DNA of 64,000 bases from Tepidiphilus succinatimandens (GTDB taxonomy: Bacteria > Pseudomonadota > Gammaproteobacteria > Burkholderiales > Rhodocyclaceae). Within the stretch, counting starts at the first letter, position 1, and each line of letters opens with the position of its first letter. Where the stretch lies: NCBI RefSeq assembly GCF_006503695.1, contig NZ_SBIK01000016.1:1-64000 (forward strand), read 5' to 3'. The notes beneath the pieces were generated by a model. The model was not told where the DNA came from. It ran no database searches and saw nothing but the letters and a program-made list of their open reading frames with translations. A program made the position numbers and the translations under genes. Below, piece by piece: positions 1 to 9,489 of the stretch.

Positions 1-67
1 GTGCAGTCGAACCATCATGACTTTTGCCTCCGTAGCTCCTCGATCAGCTCACGCATCGTCTCGCGAC

Positions 68-712
68 CTATGAATAATGCACGACGTCGCGGATCAATGC
101 AATCGTCCGGGACCTGACATATAGCGCAAGCAAAAAGAGCGCGACTGGTGCAAAAAACACTTTTAGAGATTGCTTCCGGAATAAAACGATCAATAATGCA
201 CATACAAGATAGAACTTCATCTCTATTTCAAGCGTCCATACAATGCCATCAATTCCTCTTGACCACATGATGTCCCGGATTCCTGGGATATAGTGAATCA
301 GCACTTCTCGAATGCTAAACGGATATTCTCTTGAGAAGTATTGGCTACTTATCAGTAGCGCCAGCAGGGTGACGCTAAAGCCAACAAAATATGTCGGCAT
401 TATTCGCAGAATGCGGTTGATTAAAAAACCAACACAGCTCATTTTTTGAAGCGAAAAAGGAATAACGAAGCCGCTGATAATAAAAAACAGTGCTACACCA
501 TAAGCCCCCCAATTGAATATCGGGAAGATATGGAGCCACGATATATATCCTGGTATCGCATGGGTCTCTAACGGGAGGGCCGGAGAATTCGTAATGTATG
601 CGACAGCTGCTCGACTCGACCAGAAAACGCCGTAGTGGTGAGAAATGACAACTGCCAGTGCCGCAAAGCCACGCAAAGTGTTGGCAAAGTCGATTCTTGA
701 ATTTCCCTGCAT
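68..712 (-). CDS. Acyltransferase-3 family O-acyltransferase, C-terminally truncated
   Basis: Membrane O-acyltransferase of the acyltransferase-3 family, which acetylates surface sugars such as O-antigen. The N-terminus shows the family pattern RIDFANTLRGFAALAVVISHH with the conserved His pair, then GVALFFIISGFVIPFS and several hydrophobic segments. I chose the ATG at 712 because AGAGAA lies 5 nt upstream; an in-frame ATG at 742 is also open. The frame stops after about 214 residues, whereas family members usually have 340-400, so the last membrane helices are missing. Base composition is AT-rich like per and gmd, and an IS5 fragment lies just upstream of its 5' end. It could have tailored the perosamine polysaccharide, but is probably no longer functional. 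Confidence 0.7.
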   Translation of the reverse strand: MQGNSRIDFANTLRGFAALAVVISHHYGVFWSSRAAVAYITNSPALPLETHAIPGYISWLHIFPIFNWGAYGVALFFIISGFVIPFSLQKMSCVGFLINRILRIMPTYFVGFSVTLLALLISSQYFSREYPFSIREVLIHYIPGIRDIMWSRGIDGIVWTLEIEMKFYLVCALLIVLFRKQSLKVFFAPVALFLLALYVRSRTIALIRDVVHYS

Positions 713-764
713 ATTTGTTCTCTGGCTTGGTTCAAGTGGCATTTCTCATGCCGATGGAAACTTC

Positions 765-1601
765 AATCAACCCCTGTTTTCCGGGAAATTTCGGGTGAAA
801 CAAGCCCATCAGGACCCTCGGCACGGAATTGCCCTCATTTTGCCCGCTTCTGCCAGCCTCGTGTCCTGGTTTTTCCCTGCCCACGGCCGCTTTGGGCGCA
901 CCTCGGCCGTGGGCAGGCCTCACCAGGGGATGGCGCCCGACTTCACGAGCCACACCGTGCGCCGAACGGTGTAGCACACAGCCATCAGGGTGAGGGCAAA
1001 GTCGGCTCGGGCTTGTCCGAGGGGGCGGATCCTCTTGCCGCCCATCGCTTCGATCGCGGCAAACACGTGCTCGACCCGGGCGCGGATGCGGGCAATGCGC
1101 GTGTTGCGCTGCTTCTGACGCTGGGACAGTGGCCGCTTGGGCTTGGCTTTGCGCTGAATCTGCGGCCGGTAGCCTTTGGCCTGCAGCGCTTCTTCTCGCT
1201 CCTTGCTCGCGTAGCCCCGGTCGGCGTAGAGGTCGCGGCACGTGTTGCCCGGGTCGATGAGCCAGTCGAGATGCTGGACGTCGTGGGTGCTGGCCGTGTC
1301 GGTCTTCAGGCGACGAATGAGCTTGTGCTTGCGATCGACACAGACCGAAAGTTTGTAGCCGTAGTAGCTCTTGCCGTGTTTCTTGGTCCAGGTCGCATCG
1401 AGGTCTTTTTGGCGGCGTTTGGCCGGTTTCCACTCGATGGGCATCGCTTTTTGCGCCACGAGCGCTTGTTCCTGCCGGCTCAAGCGCTGACGGGGCGCTC
1501 GCACCAGCGTCGCATCCACGATTTGCCCGCCCCGGGCAATGTAGCCCTTGCGTTCAATTTGGCGCTTCACGGCCTCGAACAGGCGTGTGCCTCTCCCTTT
1601 T
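765..1601 (-). mobile_element. IS5-family insertion sequence, 5'-truncated
   Basis: GC-rich block inserted in AT-rich sequence, carrying most of an IS5-type transposase. The transposase side near 1590-1601 is cut: homology begins abruptly at G-T-R-L-F-E-A and the sequence beyond is AT-rich flank. The other end is estimated near 765 from the change in composition. I could not identify a matching pair of terminal inverted repeats or a target duplication, so both ends are approximate and the copy is presumably immobile. Confidence 0.7.
920..1601 (-). pseudogene. IS5-family DDE transposase, N-terminus missing
   Basis: The catalytic half of an IS5-type transposase. Visible elements are the first Asp in GGQIVDATLV, the block KKHGKSYYGYKLSV, the second Asp in LYADRGYASKE, and the Glu in RIRARVEHVFAA. 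The full DDE triad is therefore intact, but about 90-100 N-terminal residues including the DNA-binding part are lost. The frame continues upstream to an ATG at 1651, but those first 20 or so residues are read from flanking AT-rich DNA and look unrelated to any transposase. The stop is at 920. Confidence 0.75.
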
Positions 1602-1679
1602 ATAATCCAAAAAAACCAAGGGTAGATTGGTCTCTGTCGATGAAGAAACATTGAAGTTTTTTAGTGAGCGTATTCAAAA

Positions 1680-2780
1680 TCACTTCCCCCAGAATGATCT
1701 AATGGCTTTGATAACTTCTCCGACCTTATTTTCATCCATTCCCGGCCAACTAGGCAGGTTAATTCCGCGCGCAGAAAGCGATTCTGCGATTGGAAAGTGC
1801 TGGTTAGTTGCACAATGTGGCAAAGTATGAGCCGGGTAAAACAATGGGCGAGTCTCTATTTCCAAGCGCTTAAGGTGATCACGAAGAGGCTGGCGTAGTG
1901 AAGCGTCATCTACAAGAAGGGAACACATCCAAAACGAATGAACTGTATCGGGCTGTTCATCATGTGTTTTTAATGGCAAGCCCACCAACCCATTCTTGTA
2001 ATTGTCAGCAATTCTGCGTTTCCTGGACAAGATTGTCTCCGCTTGCTCTAGTTGCGCCAAACCAATTGCTGCACAAATGTTTGTCATACGATAATTGTAA
2101 GCTAAAACGTCATGCCAGTATTCTCGTGTCTGCGAAACCCCCTGATTCTTGAGGTGAAATGCCTTCTCAATTACAGCCTGCTCTCTAGCCACAACCATTC
2201 CACCTTCACCGGTGGTTATAGTCTTATTACCAAAAAAACTGAAAGTCGAGACGTCACCAAATGTGCCTACATGCTTACCTTTGAAAAATGAGCCAAAAGC
2301 TTCTGCACAGTCCTCTATAAGCAAAAGGTCATACGTATTACAAATTTGAGTAATCGCATCCATGTCGCAAGGCAAGCCATATAAATGTACAACCATTACC
2401 GCCTTGGTTTTTTGAGTAATCTTGCGCCTGACATCTTCAGGGTCAATCTGCCACGTATCCTCCAGTGAATCAACAAAAACAGGAGTTGCACCGGCCTGAA
2501 TAATAGCATTCACTGAAGCGATATAAGTCAAAGTTGGAACGATGACTTCATCCCCAGGGCCTATTCCTAGTGCCTCAAGCGCAAGATGAATAGCTACTGT
2601 ACCGTTGCAAACAGAGGTAGCATATTTTGCGCCAATGAAATCTGCGAAGTTTCGCTCGAAACGTTCAATGAACTCACCTTTCGATGATATCCAGGTAGAA
2701 TCCAAGCACTGATTGACATACTCTTTTTCGCGACCTTTTAAATAGGGCTGATAAACAGGAATCATTGGTTTGGACCTCAT
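1680..2780 (-). CDS. per: GDP-perosamine synthase (DegT/DnrJ/EryC1/StrS aminotransferase)
   Basis: PLP-dependent sugar aminotransferase, 366 residues, predicted to convert GDP-4-keto-6-deoxy-D-mannose to GDP-D-perosamine for O-antigen. The N-terminus MIPVYQPYLKGREKEYV, the run DSTWISSKGEF and the block IVPTLTYIASVNAI strongly resemble RfbE/Per proteins. The PLP lysine is in FGNKTITTGEGG, and the Asp contacting the PLP ring is in LLIEDCAEAFGS. It follows gmd, which makes its substrate. The gmd stop and per start share one base (TAATG), indicating translational coupling. Codon use is AT-rich compared with the rest of the window, consistent with horizontal acquisition. The substrate assignment rests on similarity and the gmd neighbour. 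Confidence 0.85.
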   Translation of the reverse strand: MRSKPMIPVYQPYLKGREKEYVNQCLDSTWISSKGEFIERFERNFADFIGAKYATSVCNGTVAIHLALEALGIGPGDEVIVPTLTYIASVNAIIQAGATPVFVDSLEDTWQIDPEDVRRKITQKTKAVMVVHLYGLPCDMDAITQICNTYDLLLIEDCAEAFGSFFKGKHVGTFGDVSTFSFFGNKTITTGEGGMVVAREQAVIEKAFHLKNQGVSQTREYWHDVLAYNYRMTNICAAIGLAQLEQAETILSRKRRIADNYKNGLVGLPLKTHDEQPDTVHSFWMCSLLVDDASLRQPLRDHLKRLEIETRPLFYPAHTLPHCATNQHFPIAESLSARGINLPSWPGMDENKVGEVIKAIRSFWGK

Positions 2781-3874
2781 TACTCGTGGTAGTTAAAGTA
2801 CTTGAAACCGTGCTGCTTAACTAGTTTGTCACGTTGGGCTTCCTTCATGTCTTCCTGCATCATCTCAGAAACAAGTTCTTGAAAAGATGTTGTAGGGACC
2901 CAACCAAGCTTTTGCCTGGCTTTGGTCGGGTCGCCCAATAGAGTTTCTACTTCTGCCGGGCGATAGTATTTTGGGTCCACTGCCACAATACACTTGCCGG
3001 TTTGTGCGTCATAACCCTTCTCATTCTCTCCTTGGCCTTCCCACTGCACCTGGATACCAATTTCTTTAGCCGCCAACTCGACAAATTCACGCACGGAGTG
3101 CTGCTCGCCGGTAGCGATGACAAAATCCTCCGGAGTTTCCTGCTGCAGCATCATCCACTGCATTTGCACGTAATCACGCGCATGCCCCCAGTCGCGTAAC
3201 GCGTTCATGTTGCCCAGATAGAGACATTCCTGAAGGCCAAGCTTGATGCGGGCGAGCGCGCGGGTGATCTTGCGGGTGACAAAGGTCTCGCCACGAACAG
3301 GCGACTCGTGATTGAACAATATCCCGTTACAGGCGTACATTCCGTACGCCTCACGGTAATTGACGGTGATCCAGTAGGCATACATTTTTGCTACGGCATA
3401 TGGCGAGCGCGGCCAGAAGGGTGTGGTTTCTTTCTGCGGAATTTCCTGGACCAATCCGTAGAGTTCGGAAGTCGATGCTTGGTAAAAGCGGGTTTTTTTC
3501 TCGAGGCCAGCAATCCGAATAGCCTCGAGTAGACGTAGGGTACCTAGGGCATCGGAGTTGGCCGTGTATTCAGGCTGTTCAAAAGAAACGGCGACGTGGC
3601 TTTGGGCAGCTAGGTTATAGATTTCGTCGGGTTGAACCTGCTGAACGATCCGGATCAGGCTGGATGAGTCTGTCAGATCGCCGTAGTGCAACGTCAGATC
3701 AAATCCCTTGCTATGGGGATCGTGGTATAGGTGATCAATCCGGTCGGTATTAAACAAAGAGGTACGGCGACGGATGCCGTGCACCTCATAACCCTTGGAC
3801 AACAGCAGTTCGGCCAGATATGAACCATCTTGCCCCGTGATACCAGTAATCAATGCTTTCTTTTTCATGTTCAT
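2780..3874 (-). CDS. gmd: GDP-mannose 4,6-dehydratase
   Basis: SDR-family enzyme of 364 residues that converts GDP-D-mannose to GDP-4-keto-6-deoxy-D-mannose in the cytoplasm. The NADP-binding motif is [15 protein letters not shown] near residue 10. [18 protein letters not shown], the catalytic Tyr-Lys in [12 protein letters not shown] and [18 protein letters not shown] are hallmark Gmd blocks, and length is normal. Two starts are possible, the ATG at 3874 and a second ATG two codons later, with GAGAGG upstream. It supplies the substrate for per, and GDP-mannose would come from manC. The dead manC fragment ends about 13 nt upstream, so gmd was probably once in one operon with it. Confidence 0.93.
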   Translation of the reverse strand: MNMKKKALITGITGQDGSYLAELLLSKGYEVHGIRRRTSLFNTDRIDHLYHDPHSKGFDLTLHYGDLTDSSSLIRIVQQVQPDEIYNLAAQSHVAVSFEQPEYTANSDALGTLRLLEAIRIAGLEKKTRFYQASTSELYGLVQEIPQKETTPFWPRSPYAVAKMYAYWITVNYREAYGMYACNGILFNHESPVRGETFVTRKITRALARIKLGLQECLYLGNMNALRDWGHARDYVQMQWMMLQQETPEDFVIATGEQHSVREFVELAAKEIGIQVQWEGQGENEKGYDAQTGKCIVAVDPKYYRPAEVETLLGDPTKARQKLGWVPTTSFQELVSEMMQEDMKEAQRDKLVKQHGFKYFNYHE

Positions 3875-3886
3875 GCACCTCTCAAT

Positions 3887-4108
3887 TCATTGAACTCTAC
3901 CATAATTGTCATAAAAGCGAACGATATCATCCTCACCAAAATATTCGCCGATTTACACTTTGATCATTATAAAATCCAGCACCCCTAGGTTCTCAAGCCG
4001 ATGCCTGTGTCCAGCAGGGATGTACGTAGATTCGTTGGTGCCCACCATAATTTTACGTTCACCATTAACGAGCTTGGCCATGCCGTTGAGGACTATCCAA
4101 TTACCAGT
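3887..4108 (-). pseudogene. manC C-terminal remnant (mannose-6-phosphate isomerase domain)
   Basis: No open gene lies here, but translating the minus strand gives a clear match to the last 70 or so residues of the intact ManC at 4620-6110. NWIVLNGMAKLVNGER aligns with HWIVVRGMAKIVNGER, NESTYIPAG is identical, and GEYFGEDDIVRF aligns with GEYLGEDDIVRF. Frame is kept throughout, but a TAA at 3953-3955 replaces the expected Gln codon (CAA), and everything upstream of the cupin core is gone. Its AT-rich codons resemble gmd and per rather than the intact manC, so this is the relic of a different, older manC allele that travelled with the perosamine genes. Confidence 0.85.
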
Positions 4109-4131
4109 TTTTCATCCTGTTGAACGCTGAT

Positions 4132-4600
4132 TCAGTCATTCAGGAACTGAGTCGTCGACCTGTAGCCGAGGGTTGAGTGACGCTGTTTCCGGTTGCCGAA
4201 CACCTCGGCGTACGTCCGCCGTGGCCTCTCGGCCCGCGTGGCGTAGCGGCGGCCGCTTGCGCTCGGGCTTTCTACCCCATTTCCTAGCCCGGTAGCTGCT
4301 CGCGCCGACATCCTGCACGGCGCACGGCTCGGGCAGGTCAAAGTGGTTGCGCTCAGCGTCGATCCAAGCGTACTTTACAGGGAACCCTTCGTGAAGTACA
4401 GCCGTCGCTTTTTTAGGATTTAGGATTTCGTACTCCCACTCGATCCAAAGGTTTTCCGCCCGCAAGCCGGAGTTCCCTTTGCTCCGGCGTGACCGGCTTT
4501 GCCCTCGGTCCGTTGAGCTTGCCCGCATTCGCCGCTTTCACCCAGTTCCTGAGCGTCTGTTTGACCTCCTACTGCGAAAGCCTCATTGTCTTCCTTTCCA
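4132..4600 (-). mobile_element. IS3-family element remnant, internally deleted
   Basis: Degraded IS3-type element. Reading from 4586, an OrfA-like frame shows TLRNWVKAANAGKLNGP and KPVTPEQRELR with an in-frame TAG six codons after the ATG. It continues into a frame with GLRAEN and an EILNPKKATA motif, then the OrfB N-terminus VKYAWIDAERNHFDLP. The integrase core with its DDE residues is deleted. Only the OrfB C-terminus remains (TYAEVFGNRKQRHSTLGYRS, then a stop at 4132). Clear terminal inverted repeats were not found. The element sits exactly between the manC relic and the intact manC. Confidence 0.8.
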
Positions 4601-4619
4601 GTGTGACTGCGATTTTACC

Positions 4620-6110
4620 TCACCCTTGGGAAGAGTATTTTTCGGGCGAAACACGCCCCTCGCCCCCGCCCCGCCCATAGACGTCGTCAAAGCGCACGAT
4701 GTCGTCCTCGCCGAGGTACTCCCCGCACTGCACCTCGATCATCACCAGATCGAGCACACCGGGGTTTTCCAGGCGGTGCTTGCAGCCAGCGGGAATGTAG
4801 GTGGATTCGTTGGGGCGCACGTAGCACGTCCGCTCCCCATTGACGATCTTCGCCATGCCGCGCACCACGATCCAGTGCTCGCTGCGGTGATGGTGCATCT
4901 GCAGCGATAGCGACGCCCCTGGCTTCACCTCGATGCGCTTGATCTTGAAGCCCGGCCCTTCTTCCAGCACCGTATAGCTGCCCCAGGGACGCACCACCGT
5001 GCGATGCAGCTTGTAGGTCTCGTGATCGCGCTCCTTGAGCTGGGCGACGACCTTTTTGACGTCCTGCGCCTTGTCACGGTGCATCACGAGCAGCGCATCG
5101 GGCGTGTCGACGATTACCAGCCCCTCCACGCCGAGCGCAGCCACCAGCCGATCCTCGCTGTGGACGTAGGTGTCGCGGCTGTCGAGAAAGAGCGCCTGCC
5201 CTTTCGCCCGGTTGCCTGCGGCATCGGCGGGAACGAGCGCGCTCAAGGCGCACCACGAGCCGATGTCGCTCCAGCCGAATTCAGCCGGGACGACCGCCAC
5301 GGCATCCGAGCGTTCCATGAGGGCATAGTCGATGGAGATTTCAGGGATGCCGGCAAAGCGTTCGGCATCGAGCTCGATCATGGAGGTTTGCGGGGTCATG
5401 CGCCCGCGGGTGCTTTCCCAGCAAAGCGCCGCCGCCTCGGCCACCTCCGGCGCATGGCGCGCCATCTGCTCGAGCAGAAAGCCGGCCAGGAAGCAGAACA
5501 TGCCGGCGTTCCAGTAAAAATTACCCGCGGCAAGATATGCTTCGGCGCGCTCGAGGGAGGGCTTCTCGACGAAGCGCACTACCGTCCGCCCCGGGCCCAG
5601 CGCCTCGCCCGCTTCGATGTAGCCATAGCCGGTTTCCGGCCGATCGGGAACGATGCCAAAGGTGACGAGCCGCCGCTGCCGGGCAAGCTGGGCCGCGTGC
5701 GCGACAGCGCGGCGAAACGCCGCTTCGTCTTGAATGAGATGATCAGCCGGCAGAATGAGCAGCAAGGCTTCAGGGCCGTAACGCTCGGCCACGGCGTGCG
5801 CGGCCAGCGCCACCGCCGCGGCCGTGTTGCGCCCAACGGGCTCCAAGAGATACGTGCCGCGATAGCGGCCCTCGAGCCCCGAGCGCGCGAATTCATCCTT
5901 GCTGAGAAAATAATGATCGCGGTTGGTGACGGTGAGGATCTCCCTTGGCGCCTCTTCTACGGCATCGAGGATGGAGGCCGCACGGCGATAGGTTTTGTGC
6001 AGCAGGGTCTCGCCATCGGCAAGCTCGATGAAAGGCTTGGGGTGCCCCTCGCGCGAGACAGGCCAAAGGCGCGTTCCTGCGCCGCCAGAAAGAATGACAG
6101 GAATCAACAT
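4620..6110 (-). CDS. manC: Mannose-1-phosphate guanylyltransferase / mannose-6-phosphate isomerase
   Basis: Bifunctional (type II) enzyme of 496 residues making GDP-mannose, the precursor for gmd. The N-terminal nucleotidyltransferase domain has GGAGTRLWPVSREGHPKPF near residue 9, VEKPSLERAE and FYWNAGMFCF. The C-terminal cupin domain has RPWGSYTVLEEGPGFKIKRI and the metal-binding LQMHHHRSEHWIVV. Start at the ATG at 6110; the leader is AT-rich and no Shine-Dalgarno is evident. Codon use is GC-rich like the core genome, unlike per and gmd. The C-terminal tail after YGRGGGEGRV runs up to the IS3 remnant, so the last residues may be altered by the insertion. Confidence 0.93.
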   Translation of the reverse strand: MLIPVILSGGAGTRLWPVSREGHPKPFIELADGETLLHKTYRRAASILDAVEEAPREILTVTNRDHYFLSKDEFARSGLEGRYRGTYLLEPVGRNTAAAVALAAHAVAERYGPEALLLILPADHLIQDEAAFRRAVAHAAQLARQRRLVTFGIVPDRPETGYGYIEAGEALGPGRTVVRFVEKPSLERAEAYLAAGNFYWNAGMFCFLAGFLLEQMARHAPEVAEAAALCWESTRGRMTPQTSMIELDAERFAGIPEISIDYALMERSDAVAVVPAEFGWSDIGSWCALSALVPADAAGNRAKGQALFLDSRDTYVHSEDRLVAALGVEGLVIVDTPDALLVMHRDKAQDVKKVVAQLKERDHETYKLHRTVVRPWGSYTVLEEGPGFKIKRIEVKPGASLSLQMHHHRSEHWIVVRGMAKIVNGERTCYVRPNESTYIPAGCKHRLENPGVLDLVMIEVQCGEYLGEDDIVRFDDVYGRGGGEGRVSPEKYSSQG

Positions 6111-6239
6111 GATGATTTAATAATTTGAGAATAAAAGCATTTTGGTTAATCGGAATGCTACATTAGTATCGAACGTGAACGATCCGTGATGCAGGGAATT
6201 GGACGCGAAGTATACCTCATCCACAGCGCTCCAGTTGGT

Positions 6240-6245
6240 TATAAT
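6240..6245 (+). promoter_or_regulatory. Probable -10 element of valS
   Basis: A perfect TATAAT lies 33 nt before the chosen valS ATG at 6279. The -35 region is weak. Its position supports the downstream ATG, because the longer frame from 6186 would begin upstream of this promoter. Confidence 0.45.
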
Positions 6246-6278
6246 CCTCGGCTTTCGTCCCCCGATTCCATTGGTGCC

Positions 6279-9137
6279 ATGACCCTGGACAAGAGCTTCG
6301 AACCCAAGGCGATCGAATCGCGCTGGTATCCCTACTGGGAGGAACACGGCTACTTCCGCGCCGGTTTCGATCCGAGCAGAAAAAATCCCTATTGCATCCT
6401 GATGCCGCCGCCCAACGTGACCGGCACGCTGCACATGGGGCACGGCTTCAACCAGACCATCATGGATATCCTGGTGCGCTGGCGGCGCATGAGCGGGGAC
6501 AACGTGCTGCTGCAGCCGGGTACCGACCATGCCGGCATCGCCACCCAGATCGTGGTCGAGCGCCAGCTCGAGCGCGAGGGACTCACGCGCTACGATCTGG
6601 GACGGGAGAAATTCCTCGAGCGCGTGTGGCAGTGGAAGGAATATTCCGGCGGCACCATCACGCGACAGATGCGGCGTCTGGGCACTTCGGCCGACTGGAC
6701 GCGCGAGCGCTTCACCATGGACGAGGGAATGTCGCGCGTGGTGCGCGAAGTCTTCGTCCGGCTCTATCGCGAGGGGCTCATCTACCGCGGCAAGCGCCTG
6801 GTCAACTGGGATCCGAAGCTGCGCACGGCGGTCTCCGATCTGGAAGTGTCGGCTGAAGAGGAAGAAGGGTTCCTCTGGTCCCTCCTCTACCCCTTCGCCG
6901 ACGGGCCCATCGACGGGCAACGGGGCGTGGTGGTGGCCACCACGCGGCCGGAGACGCTCTTTGGCGACGTGGCGGTGATGGTGCATCCGGAAGATCCCCG
7001 CTATCAGGGGCTCATCGGCAAGGAGGTGATCCTGCCGCTCGTGGGCCGGCGCATTCCCATCATCGCCGATGCGGCCGTGGATCCGAGCTTCGGCACCGGC
7101 TGCGTGAAAGTGACACCGGCGCACGATGCCAACGACTACGCCGTGGCCCAGCGCCACGGGCTGCCGCTGATCAGCATCTTCCGGCTCGATGCCCATCTGA
7201 ACGACCAGGTGCCCGAGCCTTACCGCGGGCTCGACCGGTTCGTCGCCCGGGAAAAGGCCGTGGCCGAGCTGCAGGCGCAGGGGCTTTTGGTCGAGGTGAA
7301 GCCGCACAAGATGATGGTGCCGCGCGGCGAGCGCACGGGCGTGGTGCTCGAACCCATGCTCACCGACCAGTGGTTCGTGGCCACCACCAAGCCCGGGGCG
7401 GACGGCAAGTCGCTCGCGCAAAAGGCGCTCGAAGTGGTCGAGGACGGCAGCATCCGCTTCTTCCCCGACAACTGGGTGAATACCTACCGCCAGTGGCTGG
7501 TCAATATCCAGGATTGGTGCATTTCGCGCCAGCTGTGGTGGGGGCACCAGATCCCGGCGTGGTACGCCGACGAAGATCCGGCCGAAAATCGTCGCTTCTG
7601 GGTGGCGCACGACGAGGCGCAGGCCCGGGCGCTTGCCGCGGCCGAGGGCTACACGGGGCCGCTCACGCGCGACGCGGACGTGCTCGACACGTGGTTCTCT
7701 TCGGCGCTGTGGCCTTTCTCCACGCTCGACTGGACGCCGGAGTATCCGGCCAAATCCAACCCGGCGCTCGATCTCTACCTGCCCTCTTCGGTGCTGGTCA
7801 CGGGTTTCGACATCATCTTCTTCTGGGTGGCGCGCATGGTGATGATGACCACCCACGTCACCGGCAAAATTCCGTTCAAGCACGTCTATGTCCACGGCCT
7901 CATCCGCGATGCCGAGGGGCAGAAGATGTCGAAGTCCAAGGGCAACGTGCTCGACCCGATCGACCTCATCGACGGCATCGACCTGGAATCGCTCATCCAG
8001 AAGCGCACCACCGGCCTGATGAACCCGAAACAGGCCGCATCGATCGCGGAGCGCACGCGCAAGGAATTCCCCAACGGCATCCCGGCGTTCGGTGCGGATG
8101 CCCTGCGCTTCACGTTCGCCTCGCTCGCGAGCCCGGGGCGAGACATCAAGTTCGATCTCGGCCGTTGCGAGGGCTACCGCAACTTCTGCAACAAGCTGTG
8201 GAACGCGACGCGCTTCGTGCTCATGAACGTGGGCGAGAATCTGCCGGAGACGCCCGCCGCGCCCGAGGCGCTGGGCTTTGCCGAACGCTGGATCGTCTCC
8301 CGCCTGCAGCGGGTGGAAGCGGAAGCGCAGCGCCACCTCACCGACTACCGCTTCGACCTCTACGCCAAGGCGCTCTACGAATTCGTCTGGGACGAATACT
8401 GCGACTGGTACCTGGAACTTGCCAAGGTGCGTCTTGCGCAAGGAGACGAGGCGGTGCGCCACGCCACGCGCCGCACGCTCATCCGCGTGCTCGAAGCCGT
8501 GCTGCGGCTGCTGCACCCGGTGATTCCTTTCATCACCGAGGAGCTCTGGCAGCACGTCGCGCCGGTGGCCGGGCGCAAGACGAGCGATTCGATCATGCTG
8601 GCGCCCTACCCCGTGGCCCAACCGGAAAAGCTCGACGAGGCGGCCGAGCGCGAGATGGCGCTCTTCCAGGCGATCACGCGGGCGGTGCGGGGATTGCGCG
8701 CCGAGATGAAGCTCAACCCGGGCGAGCGCGTGCCGCTCGCGGTGGCGCTGGGCGAGCCGGCCGACGAGGCGCTCGCGGCGACGATCGCCGGGTTCGTCCC
8801 CTACCTGCAGGCGCTCGCACGGCTCACGGAAGTGCGCACGCTGGCGCGCCTACCCGAAGATGCGCTCGCGCCGGTAGCGGCAGTGGAGACGCTGCAGCTC
8901 ATGCTCGACGTGCCCATCGACGCCGCCAAGGAGCGCGAGCGGCTTGCCAAGGAGATCGAGCGCCTGCGCGCCGAGATCGCCAAGGCGAAGAAGAAACTGG
9001 AAAACCCCAGCTTCGTGGAACGCGCGCCGGCCGAAGTGGTGGCCCAGGAGCGCGAGCGCATCGAGCGCTTCAGCGCCACGCTCGCGCAGCTCGAACCGCA
9101 GCTCGCGCGCATCGAGCGGCATTTGGCGGGGGGGTGA
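6279..9137 (+). CDS. valS: Valyl-tRNA synthetase
   Basis: Class I aminoacyl-tRNA synthetase of about 952 residues charging tRNA-Val. The signature [17 protein letters not shown] contains the HIGH-type motif HMGH. The KMSKS motif is in [15 protein letters not shown], and the editing (CP1) domain shows [13 protein letters not shown] and [12 protein letters not shown]. The C-terminal coiled coil ([20 protein letters not shown]) that contacts tRNA is complete. I start at 6279 ([20 protein letters not shown]) because homologues begin here and the TATAAT at 6240 precedes it. Confidence 0.97.
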   Translation: MTLDKSFEPKAIESRWYPYWEEHGYFRAGFDPSRKNPYCILMPPPNVTGTLHMGHGFNQTIMDILVRWRRMSGDNVLLQPGTDHAGIATQIVVERQLEREGLTRYDLGREKFLERVWQWKEYSGGTITRQMRRLGTSADWTRERFTMDEGMSRVVREVFVRLYREGLIYRGKRLVNWDPKLRTAVSDLEVSAEEEEGFLWSLLYPFADGPIDGQRGVVVATTRPETLFGDVAVMVHPEDPRYQGLIGKEVILPLVGRRIPIIADAAVDPSFGTGCVKVTPAHDANDYAVAQRHGLPLISIFRLDAHLNDQVPEPYRGLDRFVAREKAVAELQAQGLLVEVKPHKMMVPRGERTGVVLEPMLTDQWFVATTKPGADGKSLAQKALEVVEDGSIRFFPDNWVNTYRQWLVNIQDWCISRQLWWGHQIPAWYADEDPAENRRFWVAHDEAQARALAAAEGYTGPLTRDADVLDTWFSSALWPFSTLDWTPEYPAKSNPALDLYLPSSVLVTGFDIIFFWVARMVMMTTHVTGKIPFKHVYVHGLIRDAEGQKMSKSKGNVLDPIDLIDGIDLESLIQKRTTGLMNPKQAASIAERTRKEFPNGIPAFGADALRFTFASLASPGRDIKFDLGRCEGYRNFCNKLWNATRFVLMNVGENLPETPAAPEALGFAERWIVSRLQRVEAEAQRHLTDYRFDLYAKALYEFVWDEYCDWYLELAKVRLAQGDEAVRHATRRTLIRVLEAVLRLLHPVIPFITEELWQHVAPVAGRKTSDSIMLAPYPVAQPEKLDEAAEREMALFQAITRAVRGLRAEMKLNPGERVPLAVALGEPADEALAATIAGFVPYLQALARLTEVRTLARLPEDALAPVAAVETLQLMLDVPIDAAKERERLAKEIERLRAEIAKAKKKLENPSFVERAPAEVVAQERERIERFSATLAQLEPQLARIERHLAGG

Positions 9138-9155
9138 GACAGAGGCGCTCGCAGC

Positions 9156-9482
9156 TCAGACGGACTCGGAATACTCCCGCGCCAGGTGTTCATAGCGCGG
9201 GATCGCAGCCAGTTCCTGGGCGAGCGCCTCACGCCGCTGCACGGCGTCGTAGTGCGCCTGCAAGGCGAGCCAGCTTTCGGCATCGACCCCAAAGAAAGCG
9301 GCCAGGCGCAGCGCCGTATCCGCGCTGATGGCCCGCCGCCCCTGGATGATCTCGTTAATGCGCCGACGGGGCACGCCAATCGCTCGCGCCAAAGCGTACT
9401 GGCTGATGCCCAGTGGCTTGAGCCAGTCTTCTAGCAGGATCGTGCCAGGGTGGACCAGAGGAACTTCACGGCTCATCGGCAT
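9156..9482 (-). CDS. higA: HigA-family antitoxin (XRE helix-turn-helix)
   Basis: About 108 residues, the antitoxin and autorepressor of a HigBA type II module. The HTH is typical: LVHPGTILLEDWLKPLGIS, then QYALARAIGVPRRRINEII, QGRRAISADTALRLA and FFGVDAESWLALQ. The ATG at 9482 is preceded by GAGAAAG and lies 8 nt after the toxin stop; an upstream ATG at 9503 overlaps the toxin. Gene order toxin-then-antitoxin is normal for hig modules. The stop lies 18 nt from the convergent valS stop. Confidence 0.88.
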   Translation of the reverse strand: MPMSREVPLVHPGTILLEDWLKPLGISQYALARAIGVPRRRINEIIQGRRAISADTALRLAAFFGVDAESWLALQAHYDAVQRREALAQELAAIPRYEHLAREYSESV

Positions 9483-9489
9483 GGCTTTC

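Noticed and set aside
15-203. A 62-codon minus-strand frame that could continue the truncated acyltransferase after a frameshift
   Set aside because: Its end (RETMRELIEELRRQKS) is a charged helix, not the hydrophobic helices expected, and it stops at 15; it does not restore the family C-terminus.
4110-4625. Terminal inverted repeats of the IS3 remnant
   Set aside because: The sequence beyond the orfB stop and that upstream of orfA do not form a convincing repeat pair, so the ends are left approximate.
6117-8621. An 834-codon open frame opposite valS
   Set aside because: Antisense shadow of valS with His/Arg/Gly-rich composition and no recognisable motif.
7370-9328. A 652-codon frame on the same strand as valS
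   Set aside because: Out-of-frame reading of valS, dominated by Ala/Arg; not a gene.
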